Of a stretch of 64,000 bases of DNA, positions 39,637-51,391 are shown in pieces. Source of the stretch: Pycnococcus provasolii (lineage: Eukaryota; Chlorophyta; Pseudoscourfieldiophyceae; Pseudoscourfieldiales; Pycnococcaceae). The stretch covers positions 248,001 through 312,000 of the forward strand of contig OW568871.1 of the NCBI GenBank assembly GCA_938743325.2, in the 5' to 3' direction. The notes under the pieces were generated by a model. That model saw only the letters and a list, made by a program, of their open reading frames with translations. It was not told the DNA's origin and made no database searches. Every line of letters starts with the position of its first letter. The stretch's first letter is position 1. The translations under genes and the position numbers were made by a program.

Positions 39637-41370
39637 AAATCTTCAGTTCTACTTGTTTAATTGGGGTTTTTGATTGGGGGGAGTCGCTCGCGCAGCTGGT
39701 TCTGAGCGGCCGCCCGGTGGGTCTCGAGACCCTCCGGCGGCCTCTCCCTTAAGGCTGCTCGCGCGTATCCACTCTTGCTGTTGGTTGCTTGCTTCGCAAA
39801 CAACCTCACAGCCGCACTACACGCGAGTAGTGGGAGGTCGAACACACGCCGGACGCGTCTTCGAGGGACGTAGTTCGTGTACCGAAACGGTCTGAGTATC
39901 TACGCTTAGATCTAAACATCAGCAACCTTCGATTGGAAGTTTACTGTTGGATTCTTAATCGATTGATTAATGGGTGACGCGCCGAACGAACTCGAGGTTC
40001 TGGAAGCTCGTCGCGAAATATTGCAGCTGGAGATTGCGCTAGCGCAGGAGCGCCGCGCAGCTGCAGAAGCAGAGCAGAAGGGCAAGAAAGCGGCCGACGA
40101 AGGAGGCGAGCCCACGTTAGATTACGTGGTGCCAGCCAGCTATCCGGACGCTCGCCACGCGGAGTCGCTACCTACGGCTGGGATTCTGCGTCGTGGCAAG
40201 CCAACCCTGCTCTCCTTGCCGTCGAACCCTGTTCTAGGTGGGATCGAAGAAATTCAGGCTGGTCATCGATCTGAGGCCACTGAATTTATTCTGCGGGGAA
40301 GCTACCTGCAACGTCGAAGGGCTGCGAGAGCTGAACCATATCCTGCAGCCTCAGGATTTTATGGTGGCGCTGGACCTTACAGACGGATACTTCCACCTGG
40401 ATATGTCGGAAGAGTCAAGGACGTACATGGCCTTCCGCATCGGGAAACGGCTGTTCAGAACAGCTCTACCTGATCTCGAGTACATCACCAAGCTCCCCGA
40501 GATTCGGGCACTCCTCGCGTGCATTGTCTGCTACATTACCGGGTCGCGCCCGAGTTCCATTGCGTTACTGCCGCTGACGGGTGTCGCGTTCGCACTGGGC
40601 TCGGAGCTTGGCATCCAGCGCTCTTACGTCAAGACTGCTCCGGATGCTTGCGACTTCGACGTTCCAGGCCGCAGAACGGTCACCTGGCCGGTGACCGCGA
40701 CGTGGCAAACGCTGGGACGAATGCTCACGCGCTACGACCGAATGCGCCGTCGGGTGTGCTCGCGTGCGACGTACTTCTTCAACCTTGGTGAGAAGGCACG
40801 TGGCGACGCGTTTGCACGCTGGCTGCCGGTGGCGCTGCGAGCTGTAGGAGCTGCAGCCCCGCCCAACGGACATTACGCTCCCAAGAGCTTCCGCTCTGGG
40901 TTCGCGTCCGCGGTGACCGCGATGAACGTCTCGCCAGATCGACGTAACTACATCGCGGGCTGGGCTGCCAACTCGCATGCGGTCGGCACTCACTACGTCG
41001 ACAACAGTGTCGTCGTTGACGACGCCGCCCGCTTCCTTTTGGCCACCTCATCGGCTTGCCGCCGCCTCCTGTGGAGGTGCCTGTCGCGCCTGTCGCGCCT
41101 TGGAGCTCGCCGCTGGCCAATTTGGCGTCACGATTGGTGACACTCGTCTCTCCTCTTCGTGGAGATACGTGACTATGATGGCAATACTGGCCCCCCCTAA
41201 AATCTTCAGTTCTACTTGTTTAATTGGGGTTTTTGATTGGGGGGAGTCGCTCGCGCAGCTGGTTCTGAGCGGCCGCCCGGTGGGTCTCGAGACCCTCCGG
41301 CGGCCTCTCCCTTAAGGCTGCTCGCGCGTATCCACTCTTGCTGTTGGTTGCTTGCTTCGCAAACAACCTC
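39637..41370 (+). mobile_element. Broken tyrosine-recombinase (DIRS-like) retroelement
   Basis: A fossil element bounded by 171-base direct repeats (39637-39807 and 41200-41370) that are essentially identical, implying a young insertion. In between are a coiled-coil gag-like start near 39970, a reverse-transcriptase remnant near 40240-40460 (FRLVIDLRPLN, MVALDLTDGYFHLD) and a tyrosine-recombinase remnant near 40620-41030 (SFRSGFASAVTAMN, AVGTHYVD). The recombinase in place of a DDE integrase points to the DIRS/PAT group, known from green algae. At 1.7 kb it is much shorter than a whole element and has lost most of its polymerase region; at least two breaks. Confidence 0.75.
41180..41202 (+). 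repeat. Short repeat, element 3' region
   Basis: GGCAATACTGGCCCCCCCTA plus three A, repeated at 42414-42436. One copy abuts the right repeat of the retroelement; the second follows the inverted repeat, so it probably marks another remnant of the same family. Confidence 0.75.
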
Positions 41371-41418
41371 CCACCCTCCCTCCCTGTTGACTATGGTTGG
41401 TTACTGGAGCAGGGGACC

Positions 41419-42370
41419 TACAGTCATTTGTTCTCAGTTTGTCCCACTTTTCGAACTCCGTAGGTGCCGTTGAACTAAACTTTGGAGGAACTCTGGAGGA
41501 ACTTTGGAGGAACTCTGGAGGAACTTTTGGAACTCAAAGAGGAACTTTTGGTCGAGGAACTCTCTCCGACCCTCTCCAGCGTCCCCACGCTGGGAGGCCG
41601 CGGTCCAGCGTCGCAACTCTTGTTGGTTGTACCTTCAGGTTGTACGGTTGTACGGTTGGCCCCTGTCTCGATACTTTGTCTACACCAGGAAGGTGGTACG
41701 GCTTGTGGCGCCATGGCGTCATCGCAGGCGGTGGTGGCGCGCGTAGCGGCGCAGCATGAGGTGTTGGGCTTGAAGACTGGCTTACTGGGTGACTGGTGAG
41801 GCGTAAGTATACTTAATGTAAGTTAATGTTGTAACAACTTCCTCAACATCAAACCAACATGGAGGGGAAAGACTAAAGAAGGCGACCTTAAGGGAGAGTG
41901 GGTTGACCTTAAGGTTGTATACAACGAGATGTTGTTGACAATGTAACAACACTAACTTACATTAAGTATACTTACGCCTCACCAGTCACCCAGTAAGCCA
42001 GTCTTCAAGCCCAACACCTCATGCTGCGCCGCTACGCGCGCCACCACCGCCTGCGATGACGCCATGGCGCCACAAGCCGTACCACCTTCCTGGTGTAGAC
42101 AAAGTATCGAGACAGGGGCCAACCGTACAACCGTACAACCTGAAGGTACAACCAACAAGAGTTGCGACGCTGGACCGCGGCCTCCCAGCGTGGGGACGCT
42201 GGAGAGGGTCGGAGAGAGTTCCTCGACCAAAAGTTCCTCTTTGAGTTCCAAAAGTTCCTCCAGAGTTCCTCCAAAGTTCCTCCAGAGTTCCTCCAGAGTT
42301 CCTCCAAAGTTTAGTTCAACGGCACCTACGGAGTTCGAAAAGTGGGACAAACTGAGAACAAATGACTGTA
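41419..42370. repeat. Large inverted repeat (about 420-base arms)
   Basis: The left arm (41419 to about 41838) and right arm (about 41941-42370) are near-perfect reverse complements around a spacer of about 100 bases. The arms differ mainly by one extra 12-base unit in a GGAGGAACTCTG tandem tract. Frames read through either arm are mirror images of each other and are not supported as genes. The layout suits a foldback element or MITE, or a hairpin RNA source. Confidence 0.9.
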
Positions 42371-42853
42371 CTTTTGGTTTTAATTTCGGTTTGTGTAAAA
42401 GATGACCTTCATTGGCAATACTGGCCCCCCCTAAAACCTCCCCCTTGCACAAAGGAAAAATGCACACTTCCCTTGCGGCTGTTTCTTGCACACCGGATCC
42501 ACCGGCCGGTGTTGCATCCATCACGCTAATTAAGGTGGTCAAATGTACGACCCGAACGCGAAGGGTTGGAGAGTCCCCTGCAAGAAACAAACACTCTGGG
42601 AAGAAACACTCTTGCAAGCTCGCGGCCGGTGTGCAACCTAGGGGGGGACCTACTGTATTATTTTTTTCTAAGAAGTAGTCGGAGGTTTGGTAATAACCGG
42701 ATGGAGGAGGGTCCTGTCAGCCGATGCATCTCCTCCCGCCGTCCCGCGCGCCGAGAAAGGAAGAAAAAACGGCCCAGGCGCGGCGGTGTGTTCTCATTCG
42801 CACGCACAAAACATAGAAGTACTTCCTTAACCGTTGCAACCGGTTAATTAACC
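42371..42853. other. Intergenic with short inverted motifs
   Basis: After the repeated block at 42414-42436, two stretches carry GCACACCGG and CCGGTGTGC in opposite senses (about 42490-42520 and 42620-42635), suggesting a further small palindromic element. The 60 bases before the next ATG hold CCTTAACCG and GGTTAATTAACC. Confidence 0.5.
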
Positions 42854-45046
42854 ATGGCGGCGGCGGTGGCGGAGGTGGTAGATGCGGCCGACCTTGCTCT
42901 ATCAGCTTCAGGATATCATGATCAATCTCGCTCTCTCGTCAGTAGTAGCAGTCAAGGTCAACCAGTCTCCTCCTCGCCTTCTTCTCCGCCCCCTTCCCCT
43001 CTTGCGGGCGTTTCCTCATTTCCTCCCCCTCGCCACTACGCGCCGTTCACGCCGGAAACCATTCAAGGATTCGATTGGGGCACGGTGTACGAACTCATGG
43101 CCAAGGTGCTCCTCGTCTCCGCGACCACCACAGCTATGCTCACTATCGTATTCACCATCAGGAGAAGAAGAAGACAGCCACTCAGAGCGCAAGCGCCTTG
43201 GCTGCTTGCCGCGCAGGTGCTAGGCGCGTGGCTCATGGCGTCGCACGTCTTGCTCGCCTTCGCCTTCCTGCCAAACCCGAACACGTGGTGCGACGTCAGC
43301 AGGATGCTCGCGAGCACGTACTACGTGCTTCTCGACGTGCCGCTCGCCCTGCGCACGTGGCGACTCGTGCACGTCTTCTTCTTCCCCGACGCTGCCGTGT
43401 TGCGCGCGACGGTCGACCCGTCGAAGCGACGACGCAGAACGAGCCCCGTCTCCGAGTCGCGCCTTTGCCTGTACTTGCTGCTTTCTGTCGCCGCGTCGTG
43501 CCTGTACGCCTCGCAGGTGGACGGTATCGCCGCTCTGCGTCCGGAGTCAGGTTGCCGGCGCAATTTTCTCCTGCCGTGGTGGCCGCTGATGCACCTTGCC
43601 GAGACTTGCGTGTTCGCGTACATGATGTTTCTGCAGCGCCACGAGACACGTGGGAGCCACCTCGAACGGCTGCCTGGTCGACTGCCACGATGCTTCAGCT
43701 TTCAGAAGGAACTTGGGATTACCGCGATGCTCTGCGCCATTCAGTTGGCTTGCGACGTGCTCGGAGCGGACGAGTTCATCAACCACACTCGCATCTTTCC
43801 ACCCGTCCACGACCACCTCCTCGCCCGAGGGTACGTCGCGCTCGGATGTCTACTGCGCAGCTTCGGCGTTCTCACGTGCGTTGGTGTTTTCTACCTATTG
43901 CCGACACTCGGAAGGCGAGCGGAAGGTGCAACGCTCGCAGCACTTGCGGCTCTCGACCTCGGCTCGCGTGCGGCGATGGGCGCTTCGGATGCGTACGGGC
44001 TTACCGACACCCTCCTTGCGGACGAGGAAGTGGCCGCGCTCGCATTCGAACATCAGCTGCCGATGCGTCAGCGTAGTGGTGCTCAGGTCGAGGAGGAGGA
44101 AATCAACGCCGCGGCGAGCGCGCAAGCTGAGATGGCGTGGGCGCAGCGCTCGTACCGTCAAGGGCAGACGTCATTCTCCAGCCGCGTAGGATCGAACGGC
44201 ACTAGCGACGGGCGCAGCGGCGCGAGTGCTGGGCACAGCATCGGGTCTGTGGCACAGCCAGAGAATTTTGGGAACTTCATCGTGGACTCGCGCGAGCAAA
44301 GGCGTGCTCGGCGCGCGGCACTGCGCGCAGTACTCTGCGAACCGGCCGATCTTGCCCAATTCAGCGTCCACGTGGAGGACCTGGACCGTGCGTCGTGGTC
44401 GTCCGCGGATGACGGGGAGCCGGCACGACCGCGTCTCTCTGAATACCTGAGCCTGGCTCTCGAGCTTGCCATGGCGATTGATGTGGGCGGCGGTGCCAGC
44501 CGAGCTGACCTTCTCGAGCGCACGCACTTGCTGCCCCCACCTCTGCGCCTCGACCTCGAATGTTGGCTGACATTCGAGGCGAGCGCAGATACGAGCCGAA
44601 CTGGTGGCACGGACAGCCTCGACGATGAAGTAGCCGGTGAGCGCGTGCACAGCGCCGCGGCACAACGTGCGGCGGCACGTGCGCTGGCGTACACCCTGGG
44701 CATCCTAGAGGCTGGCGCGGTGACGAGCTATCTTCATTCCGCGCGTCGCGGACGTGCCGAATGGCTGACCTCTCGACGAAGGCTCGTGCGATTGCGTGCT
44801 CTGCAAAGTGGGATGGTGAATCCAAGCGACGATGCCGCGGAGCTACATCTTTCCGATGACGCGCTCGCGTCAGATCTTGAAAGCGCCGCCGAGCCGGGGC
44901 GTATAGGTCGCGATATCCAGCTAAGTCTGTGGGCGCAATTCCGTGACGGCGTCGACGGTCTGTGGTGGCGTGTTTGGTCAGGGCTCAATCCTGGCAACTC
45001 CATGTCGTCGGAGCCATTGCTGGACGGAGCGGCAAGGCAAGTATGA
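42854..45046 (+). CDS. Seven-transmembrane protein with RGS-like tail
   Basis: This 730-residue intronless protein starts at an ATG in good context. Residues about 1-70 are Ser/Pro-rich. Seven hydrophobic helices follow, including AKVLLVSATTTAMLTIVF, PWLLAAQVLGAWLMASHVLL, YVLLDVPLALRTWRLVHVFF, LCLYLLLSVAASCLYAS and RSFGVLTCVGVFYLLPTLG. The LRTWRLVHVFF at the end of helix 3 recalls class C and AtRGS1-type receptors. The tail of about 350 residues contains helical segments (ALRAVLCEPADLAQF, LSEYLSLALELAMAID, AQRAAARALAYTLGILEAG then YLHSARRG) that could be a diverged RGS box. It is a candidate sensor in the plasma membrane that acts on a G-alpha protein. The 7TM call is firm; the RGS call is tentative. 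TGTAA lies nine bases after the stop. Confidence 0.7.
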   Translation: MAAAVAEVVDAADLALSASGYHDQSRSLVSSSSQGQPVSSSPSSPPPSPLAGVSSFPPPRHYAPFTPETIQGFDWGTVYELMAKVLLVSATTTAMLTIVFTIRRRRRQPLRAQAPWLLAAQVLGAWLMASHVLLAFAFLPNPNTWCDVSRMLASTYYVLLDVPLALRTWRLVHVFFFPDAAVLRATVDPSKRRRRTSPVSESRLCLYLLLSVAASCLYASQVDGIAALRPESGCRRNFLLPWWPLMHLAETCVFAYMMFLQRHETRGSHLERLPGRLPRCFSFQKELGITAMLCAIQLACDVLGADEFINHTRIFPPVHDHLLARGYVALGCLLRSFGVLTCVGVFYLLPTLGRRAEGATLAALAALDLGSRAAMGASDAYGLTDTLLADEEVAALAFEHQLPMRQRSGAQVEEEEINAAASAQAEMAWAQRSYRQGQTSFSSRVGSNGTSDGRSGASAGHSIGSVAQPENFGNFIVDSREQRRARRAALRAVLCEPADLAQFSVHVEDLDRASWSSADDGEPARPRLSEYLSLALELAMAIDVGGGASRADLLERTHLLPPPLRLDLECWLTFEASADTSRTGGTDSLDDEVAGERVHSAAAQRAAARALAYTLGILEAGAVTSYLHSARRGRAEWLTSRRRLVRLRALQSGMVNPSDDAAELHLSDDALASDLESAAEPGRIGRDIQLSLWAQFRDGVDGLWWRVWSGLNPGNSMSSEPLLDGAARQV

Positions 45047-45327
45047 ACATTGTAATATTATGAAGAAGTAACTAGTAGCCTTCCCTATCGAGAAATGGAA
45101 GAGGTCCGTGGGCGTCCCGTCCATGGGGTGGTACCCTACAACACCAATGGACACCAATGGGAACGGGTGCATTTTCTCAATAAAGAGTAATCGAATGGAG
45201 GTTTCGTTTTTGGTAGAAGATGGTAGAAAGATGACAGATAGTTTATGTTAAACTTTAACCACTTTAAATCTTCAAAAAAGACTTCCACGCGCATAAAATC
45301 AGACAAATTGTCGACAGTTCCAAATAT

Positions 45328-48300
45328 TCAGACCGCCTGTGATGGAGGAGATGCCTGTGATGGCGGAGACGCCTGCTTTGATGGCGGAGACTTCTGATAC
45401 TCCGCGCGATTTGCTTGGCCACGTGGTCCAGGGTATGTCGCGTCATCGTCAAGCTCGCTTCCCATTAGCTCGATCGTGCGCGTTGGACTCTGCGTGTTCG
45501 TGTGCTGTCCCGATTGACCCGACTGCGCTGGACTCGACATCGGGCTCAACTTCGCCACAAGCTCCTCCTGCTGCTTCTCCATCATGTTGCGAAACATGTA
45601 TATCATCCCGAAACCGCCCACTAACACCACAAGCGCGGAACCGCCAATCGCAAGACCTATTGCAAGGCCACGGTCCGAACTGTCATCGCCCCCGCTGCCG
45701 CCGCTTGGTGGCAGAACCTGTATCGGAGGTGTCCCTTTTGTCGTCGTGGTTGTCGTGGCCTTCGAATCAGGCAACCGTGGTGGTGTGTATGTGGACATGG
45801 TAGAAAAGAGGATCCCCGAGGCTTCGACATAGGCACGCAGATTTCCATTGGTGATTGCAGACGCTAACGCCGCCTTCGCCTCTTCACGATCTCCCGCGCC
45901 TGTCATGCCAAATGTGACCGCCACACCCTCCAGCTTCGCAGGCTTAATTACCACCAGGGATTTGATGTTGAACAGCATGGCAGAGTGCTTCCGAATTTGC
46001 TCCAGGAACATCGAGGAATTCTGCAATGATCGCACGTTGATGCGATTGGCCGCAAGTGTTGCAGCTGAAGGAGACGAAGCAGAAAGCTCGTACGATACAG
46101 ATAATCCAACCTCCTTTAATAGCGTTCGGCGACGGCCAACATCCAAAAATGTCGTAATGCCGCACTGATCGGCTGGAATTCGCGTGATATTTTCAATGCT
46201 TTTGCAGAATCCAACCGACTCTTCAGCACCCCACTGGTCTGCACGAATACCTGTGAAGGTTATCGTTCCCATCACAATGTGAGCAGTTCGCCCCGCGATA
46301 GCGTTCGTCGCAACGATGCCCTGTGGCCCAGAGAGGTAATTTCGTACTCCCTCCTCGAGCATCTCGCGTTTCTCGCCTGCAAGATACGCCCCGTCACCGC
46401 CTCTCACCAGGATCGTGAGGTTTACGGCGCTCAAAAACGGCGATTCGATGGGTGGAGCAAGTTGAGGATCCACGTAGCCGTCGACAGCAACCGGCGGCGG
46501 TGGGGATGGTGGAGGTCGCGGCGACTGCGGAGGAGGAGATGGCGGTGGCGGATTATTCGGCGGTGGCGGAGATGGCGGCGGCGGTGATGGAAATGTGAAA
46601 GGCGGCGGCGGTGGCTTCAAGAGATCCGTCGATCCTGGAGCCATGGTTGTTGACGGAGTTGTCGACGGAACGGGTACACCGCTTTGCTCGAATCGTGCCA
46701 CGCATCCTGGTGCAAATTTGTCGGCATTGAATGTGAATTCTGCGGCGAATCCGGCAGTTTGACCCTTCATCTGAATGCTCAGCTTGTGCGTTCCACTGCG
46801 CTTTGGACTGCAAAAACCTACTGCGAACGCATTTGCATTCGTCGCGAGTAGCGCTTGTGCAGCGCTACTGAAGCTTGCGAGCAGATCTCCCGGGGTGCTC
46901 GATACCGAATGTCCCGTCTTTCCAAATGTTTTAATCGTAGCTTCGCTGACTTTGCTACCATAAGCAATGGTGAACACATTGTGCCCCGTTTTGGCAATCG
47001 CATCTTGTGCTTCGGCAGACGTCTTGCGATTCGTGGAATCATTCCCGTCGGTGAAAAGAACGACAGATCCACGAAGGAAACGCATTGCATCTGCATTATC
47101 CTGGGCACGCACATCCATAGCGTCCAGCGCCTCAATAACCGCGCCATTCAGATTCGTGGGGTTTGCATCCGTGAATAGACTTCTGGGATCATCGGGAATA
47201 GCGCTTATTGCAGCCTTGATGGTGTCGATGTCCTTGGTATAATCCTGCAATCTCACCATTTTTGCATCGCCTGCAAAGCCGTACAGGCTGAATTCCTGGA
47301 AGTCGACGCAATCACCTGCGTACACGATGTCAACGAGCTCTTTTGCCGCAATGCGAAGCTCATTAAGGTATCCACGGACAGAGCCGGACAAGTCTATTAC
47401 GAACTGAAAGCTCTGGATTTTTGGCAGGCACGACCAATTGCTCTCCGAAGGGTCCACAAGCTCTCCATTCTCTCTCAGCTCGAGGATGTCGCACGGAAGT
47501 CCCGAGCACACTGTGTACGGATTACCAGCGCTGAGCGAGTTGCCTTCGCAGTCCTTCATTCTGAAATGAGCAAGCACTTGGCTGTTATTATAGGAGACGC
47601 GGGTGATTGTATCACGATTAAAATCCGCGCACGTGGGAAGCACAACGCGGATGCATCGGAAGTCCGAGTACAAGTATCCGTCAGATGCATAAAAGCAGAG
47701 CACGGTGTCAGACGCCCGGTTGTCGAGGGCAATGTTATCTCCACTGTTGTCCGGAGCTGGCCAGGTAAGTTTACGTGCAACGCGCTTCGGCCCAAGTTGA
47801 CGAGTAGGCTCGAGAATAATGGATTTATCGAGCACGCTTCCAAGCGTGGAGTAGAAGATGTCCAGCTCAGTACAATCATCCTTGTCCTCCGCAACGATGT
47901 TGAAGGTAATATCGCGCCCGCGAACGCCTACCACCTTTGCGCGTGGACTCGGCGAGAATCCTCCGACGTCGTTTGGATCAAGGTTTGGAGTACCATCGGG
48001 ATTCTCGCAACCGCATTCGACGAAAACTGGTTTCGTGTTTAGGTAGCACGTTCCATCCTGTGGTGTGACCAATGGCGCCGGGGGTGGAGCCCTGACAGAA
48101 CTTACTTCGCGCAAGTTGCGACGACCCGCATTTGTCTGAGGTGGAGGAGGACTTGGCGGTGGCGGGCTCGGCGGTGGCGGGCTCGGCGGTGGCGGACTGT
48201 AATTAGCACATCCAGCTGGACAGCACGTATCCTTCGCAGATGTGCACGTATGCTGCTGGTATCGGCCAAGCTGCCCTGTGTACGTAAATGCGGGGCAGTA

Positions 48301-50159
48301 CCACGGACTGTTCCCTGCTGTGACTGTCACGGGAGGCTGACACTGGTACGGATCGTACTCGAGAAGGTCTCTCGTCTCCCCGCCACCACATATGGTGCAT
48401 TTTCCACTGCCTCCCCCTTCTTCTGGGATGCCGTACATGCCGTCAAGGTTCATCGGAGTTTTGATCGTACTCTTCACGTCGGGTTTGCACCCCAGCGAGC
48501 ACATACGCAGGGGCACGTAGAGATACAGCAGCATATCAAGTGGCACGGAAATTTCGCTCAGCGGATCGTTGATGTCTGCACGGCTTGAGATCATGACGAC
48601 AAGGTTGTACAACCCAGGCGGGAGCGGATCTTTGTTCCTGCCGATATCCCTGCGCAGCGGGCTGATGCCCGTCTCCCAAGTCACCTCGCCCGTGAGACTG
48701 TTGATGGTCAGATCCGGCGGCTGCGTGGCGTAGTTCCTCGAGTCGCTCCATGCCGGGTACTTCTCGCAAAAGCTGCACGGTCCTTCGTACACCAAGTTGT
48801 TGGTGCGTGCACGGGTGCCGTGGTCGTACTTCGAGCACGTGTACGCGGACGCTGGGCACCCTGCGCAGGTCCCGCCACATTCCGCCTGCAGTCTCTGCGC
48901 ACGTGCCGCATCCCACTTGAAACGCCACCACTGGTAAGCGTTACCGTCGGGGTTGAGCGTGTCAGGGTTAGGCACCTTGCCCGCGCCGATGTCGTTGGCG
49001 AGAAGACGGCCTTGCTGCTGGCTCGTTCCCAGCGCAAAGGAAACCGGCTGCGCGGCGCCGTTGTTGAAGTCCGGGTCGTACGCCGCAACCTGGAACCTGG
49101 CCATTGTGGGCCAGCCGGTGTACGGCACGGGAAAGACGGGAGCGAACGACGCGCGCGGGCTGCGGTTGTTGCCGACGATGTTCACCTGCACCTCGAGTCG
49201 AAATCGCCCGTTCGCGTTGTTGTGCAGGTCCACGAGCCTGTTCCCACTCATGAAGAACGCGGTCCACGGAGTTCTGGGTTCCGCCAAGCGCGGTCTGCTG
49301 TAAATGTAGTACGAGATGCCTCGCCCGAAGATGAAGTTGCCAAGCGGACTGTCGTTGAAGTCGACAGTGTGGATGGACAAGACGAGCTCTTTGCTTGTTC
49401 CGTCACCCAGAAAGAAGCCGTACGCCTCCGTCCACGGCGCGCAGTAGTCTGGCGTCTCATCGTTCGCACTCTCGCAAGGTTTACCGGCAGGGTAGAGCGT
49501 CGTGTGCGTCAGGTGCGGCGTCAAAATTCCAGCGGCGACATTAGCTGGGCACGTAGGCGAGTCGCCGGTATCCTCCGCGTCGTCACACACCTTGTTATAT
49601 GGCAAGCTCTGTCGTCTGCTGAGCATGCCGACGGGAAAGCGGAGCTTGTATCCCATGGCCATTACACCTGACTGGTACCCGTCGTAGCCTGCATTCTTGT
49701 CGCCGAAGAACTGCCACGAGTTGCTGTCGTCAATGTTCCCGACGAACGAGGCTGCGGTTGTGCCCCCGTCGTTCCACTGCTCACCAAACCACCGTCCCCA
49801 CGGATAGTCACGTCGGTATGCGAGCTGGAAGTGAAATTCGACGGCGTTGTTCAGTTTCGGGCAGCCGTTGCTCGCCTCGGGGCTCGTGCAGGGCACCCAG
49901 TAGAACGTCCCATCTGCGTACGAGAAGCGTGTGTGTGCGTGTGTTTATGAAGTATCGTGAGTTGAACCTGTAAACGTTTCTCACACAAAGAAGTGACATG
50001 ACACGAAAATGTTGATGCGAACGTACACCTGAAGTGCGTCGCCTCTGCTTCCTTGAGAGGACACAATGCAAGAAGCAAGACACAAAACGCGAAAACACGC
50101 GAATACGATGAATACGAATACGAATACGATGACGGCGATGCGAGCGAGGAACGACGCAT
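45328..50159 (-). CDS. VWA-domain adhesin-like surface protein, two exons
   Basis: Exon 1 (50027-50159) encodes a signal peptide (VFAFCVLLLALCPLKEAEA) and ATHFR. The intron is 49914-50026 (GTACGT donor, CGCAG acceptor, phase 1). Exon 2 (45328-49913) continues, so the joint reads ATHFRYGTFYWVPC, a motif typical of such algal proteins. The product has 1572 residues. The ectodomain has beta-sandwich regions, Cys-rich segments and SPPP linkers near 605 and 1140-1190. A von Willebrand A domain lies near 875-1065 with the MIDAS DLSGS and VVLFTDGND. Then comes a SEA-like part with GRRRTLLKEVGLSVSYEL, one transmembrane helix near 1459-1485 (GLAIGLAIGGSALVVLVGGF) and a Pro/Ser-rich tail. The likely role is metal-dependent adhesion at the cell surface. 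Without exon 1 the protein has neither ATG nor signal. Confidence 0.9.
49914..50026 (-). other. Intron of the VWA-domain gene
   Basis: 113 nt, GTACGT donor and CGCAG acceptor. Its removal rebuilds the ATHFRYG motif and bypasses an in-frame TAA. It does not resemble the twin introns of the tetraspan gene. Confidence 0.85.
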
Positions 50160-51270
50160 GACAACCCCACCCCTCACAAGCTTAACTCTTAAGGGGAGGT
50201 GAGGTGAGGTATGGTGAGGTACTATCCTCACTAAGCAAGCAGCTTAAGCAGTCTTAAGACACTCACACGCACACGGATGATATTGATGATGATGGCCGAC
50301 TGACTGCCTGCAAATGTGTCGTCGGCCGGGGGAACACAAGTCGCGTGCGTGCGGCAAGTCGTGTCGTGTCGGGACCCACGAGGCCACGACGGACGCGCGA
50401 TGCTAACCTTAGCTGCGCGTGTTGGGTTTGATTGAGTCTTGCACTGCACTAGTGCACTGCACGGCTGCACGCTAATAAATAGTGGTAAAGTTGACCTTCT
50501 CGAGTTCTCGTTCGGCGGCGGACGACTTTTGATCCCATCGGGATATATACACTCTTGGCAGGTGATATTTGCCTTATTTGGTAGTTGGTACTGCTCGTCA
50601 GACCTTTGGAGTTTGGAGTGGCGATTCTTCGTTGGGGCTCATTCCATCCCATCCCATTCCATTCCATTCCTCGTCACGTCGAGACTCGAGAGAACGCCAA
50701 AAGAACGTCGAGAGCGATCTCGCTCGCTCCGTCGTCGTCGTCGTCGTCAAATGGTTTCGTCGAAAGAATTCGTCGATCGAGAACGCGAGTTTAGGCAAGT
50801 TCTCATCAGCAACTCGGAAAGTCGGAACTCCTTTTCTCGTCTCTGAACTCGACTCGTCGACTCGACGACAAGGGACATGACACTTGCGCACCGCCGCACG
50901 ACACCTGGCACGAGGCGAGGAGGTGAGGCAAGGCGACGTTTTCGCTGAACTTCTTTCAAATAGATCAAGTAGTGGAAAGCGTGACGTCATAATTAATTAT
51001 TGGTACCGGCACAAGTATTGGTTCAGTAGCGGCAATTTGTATGCCCTTGATCAAGCACGCTGCACGCACTCACGCCACTGACACTAGTATCCTGTGCAGA
51101 AATACTCGGACAGAGATTTCTGACGACGTACTCGCTCGTTTCGAGTGATTTTTCGTTCTAGACTAACTAAATGCATTACACTCCTTTGGCCAGAGCCAAC
51201 GTTTGAGCCAAAAAAACGCGTCAGGAGCCGGGAACTGCGATCTTCTCAAAACCCTAATACCCCTCACCCG

Positions 51271-51334
51271 ATTAGGGTTAGGGTTAGTGCTAGGGCTAGG
51301 GCTAGGGTTAGGGCTAGGGTTAGGGTTAGGGTTA
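51271..51334 (+). repeat. Telomere-like TTAGGG/CTAGGG array
   Basis: About ten units of GGTTAG or GGCTAG, G-rich on the plus strand and pointing towards the second array. Confidence 0.9.
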
Positions 51335-51391
51335 CCATGTATTTTCACCCTTTAGTTCCCCGCAGTTAAAGGTGGTCAGAAAGTTTCACAT

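Noticed and set aside
41979-42617. 212-codon minus frame over the inverted repeat
   Set aside because: The same frame occurs in mirror image on the plus strand at 41397-41800 because of the inverted repeat, and half of it is a 12-base tandem tract.
49851-50231. Minus frame as a separate 126-residue secreted protein
   Set aside because: Its first part is the signal-peptide exon of the VWA gene; the remainder is intron and an out-of-frame read of exon 2.
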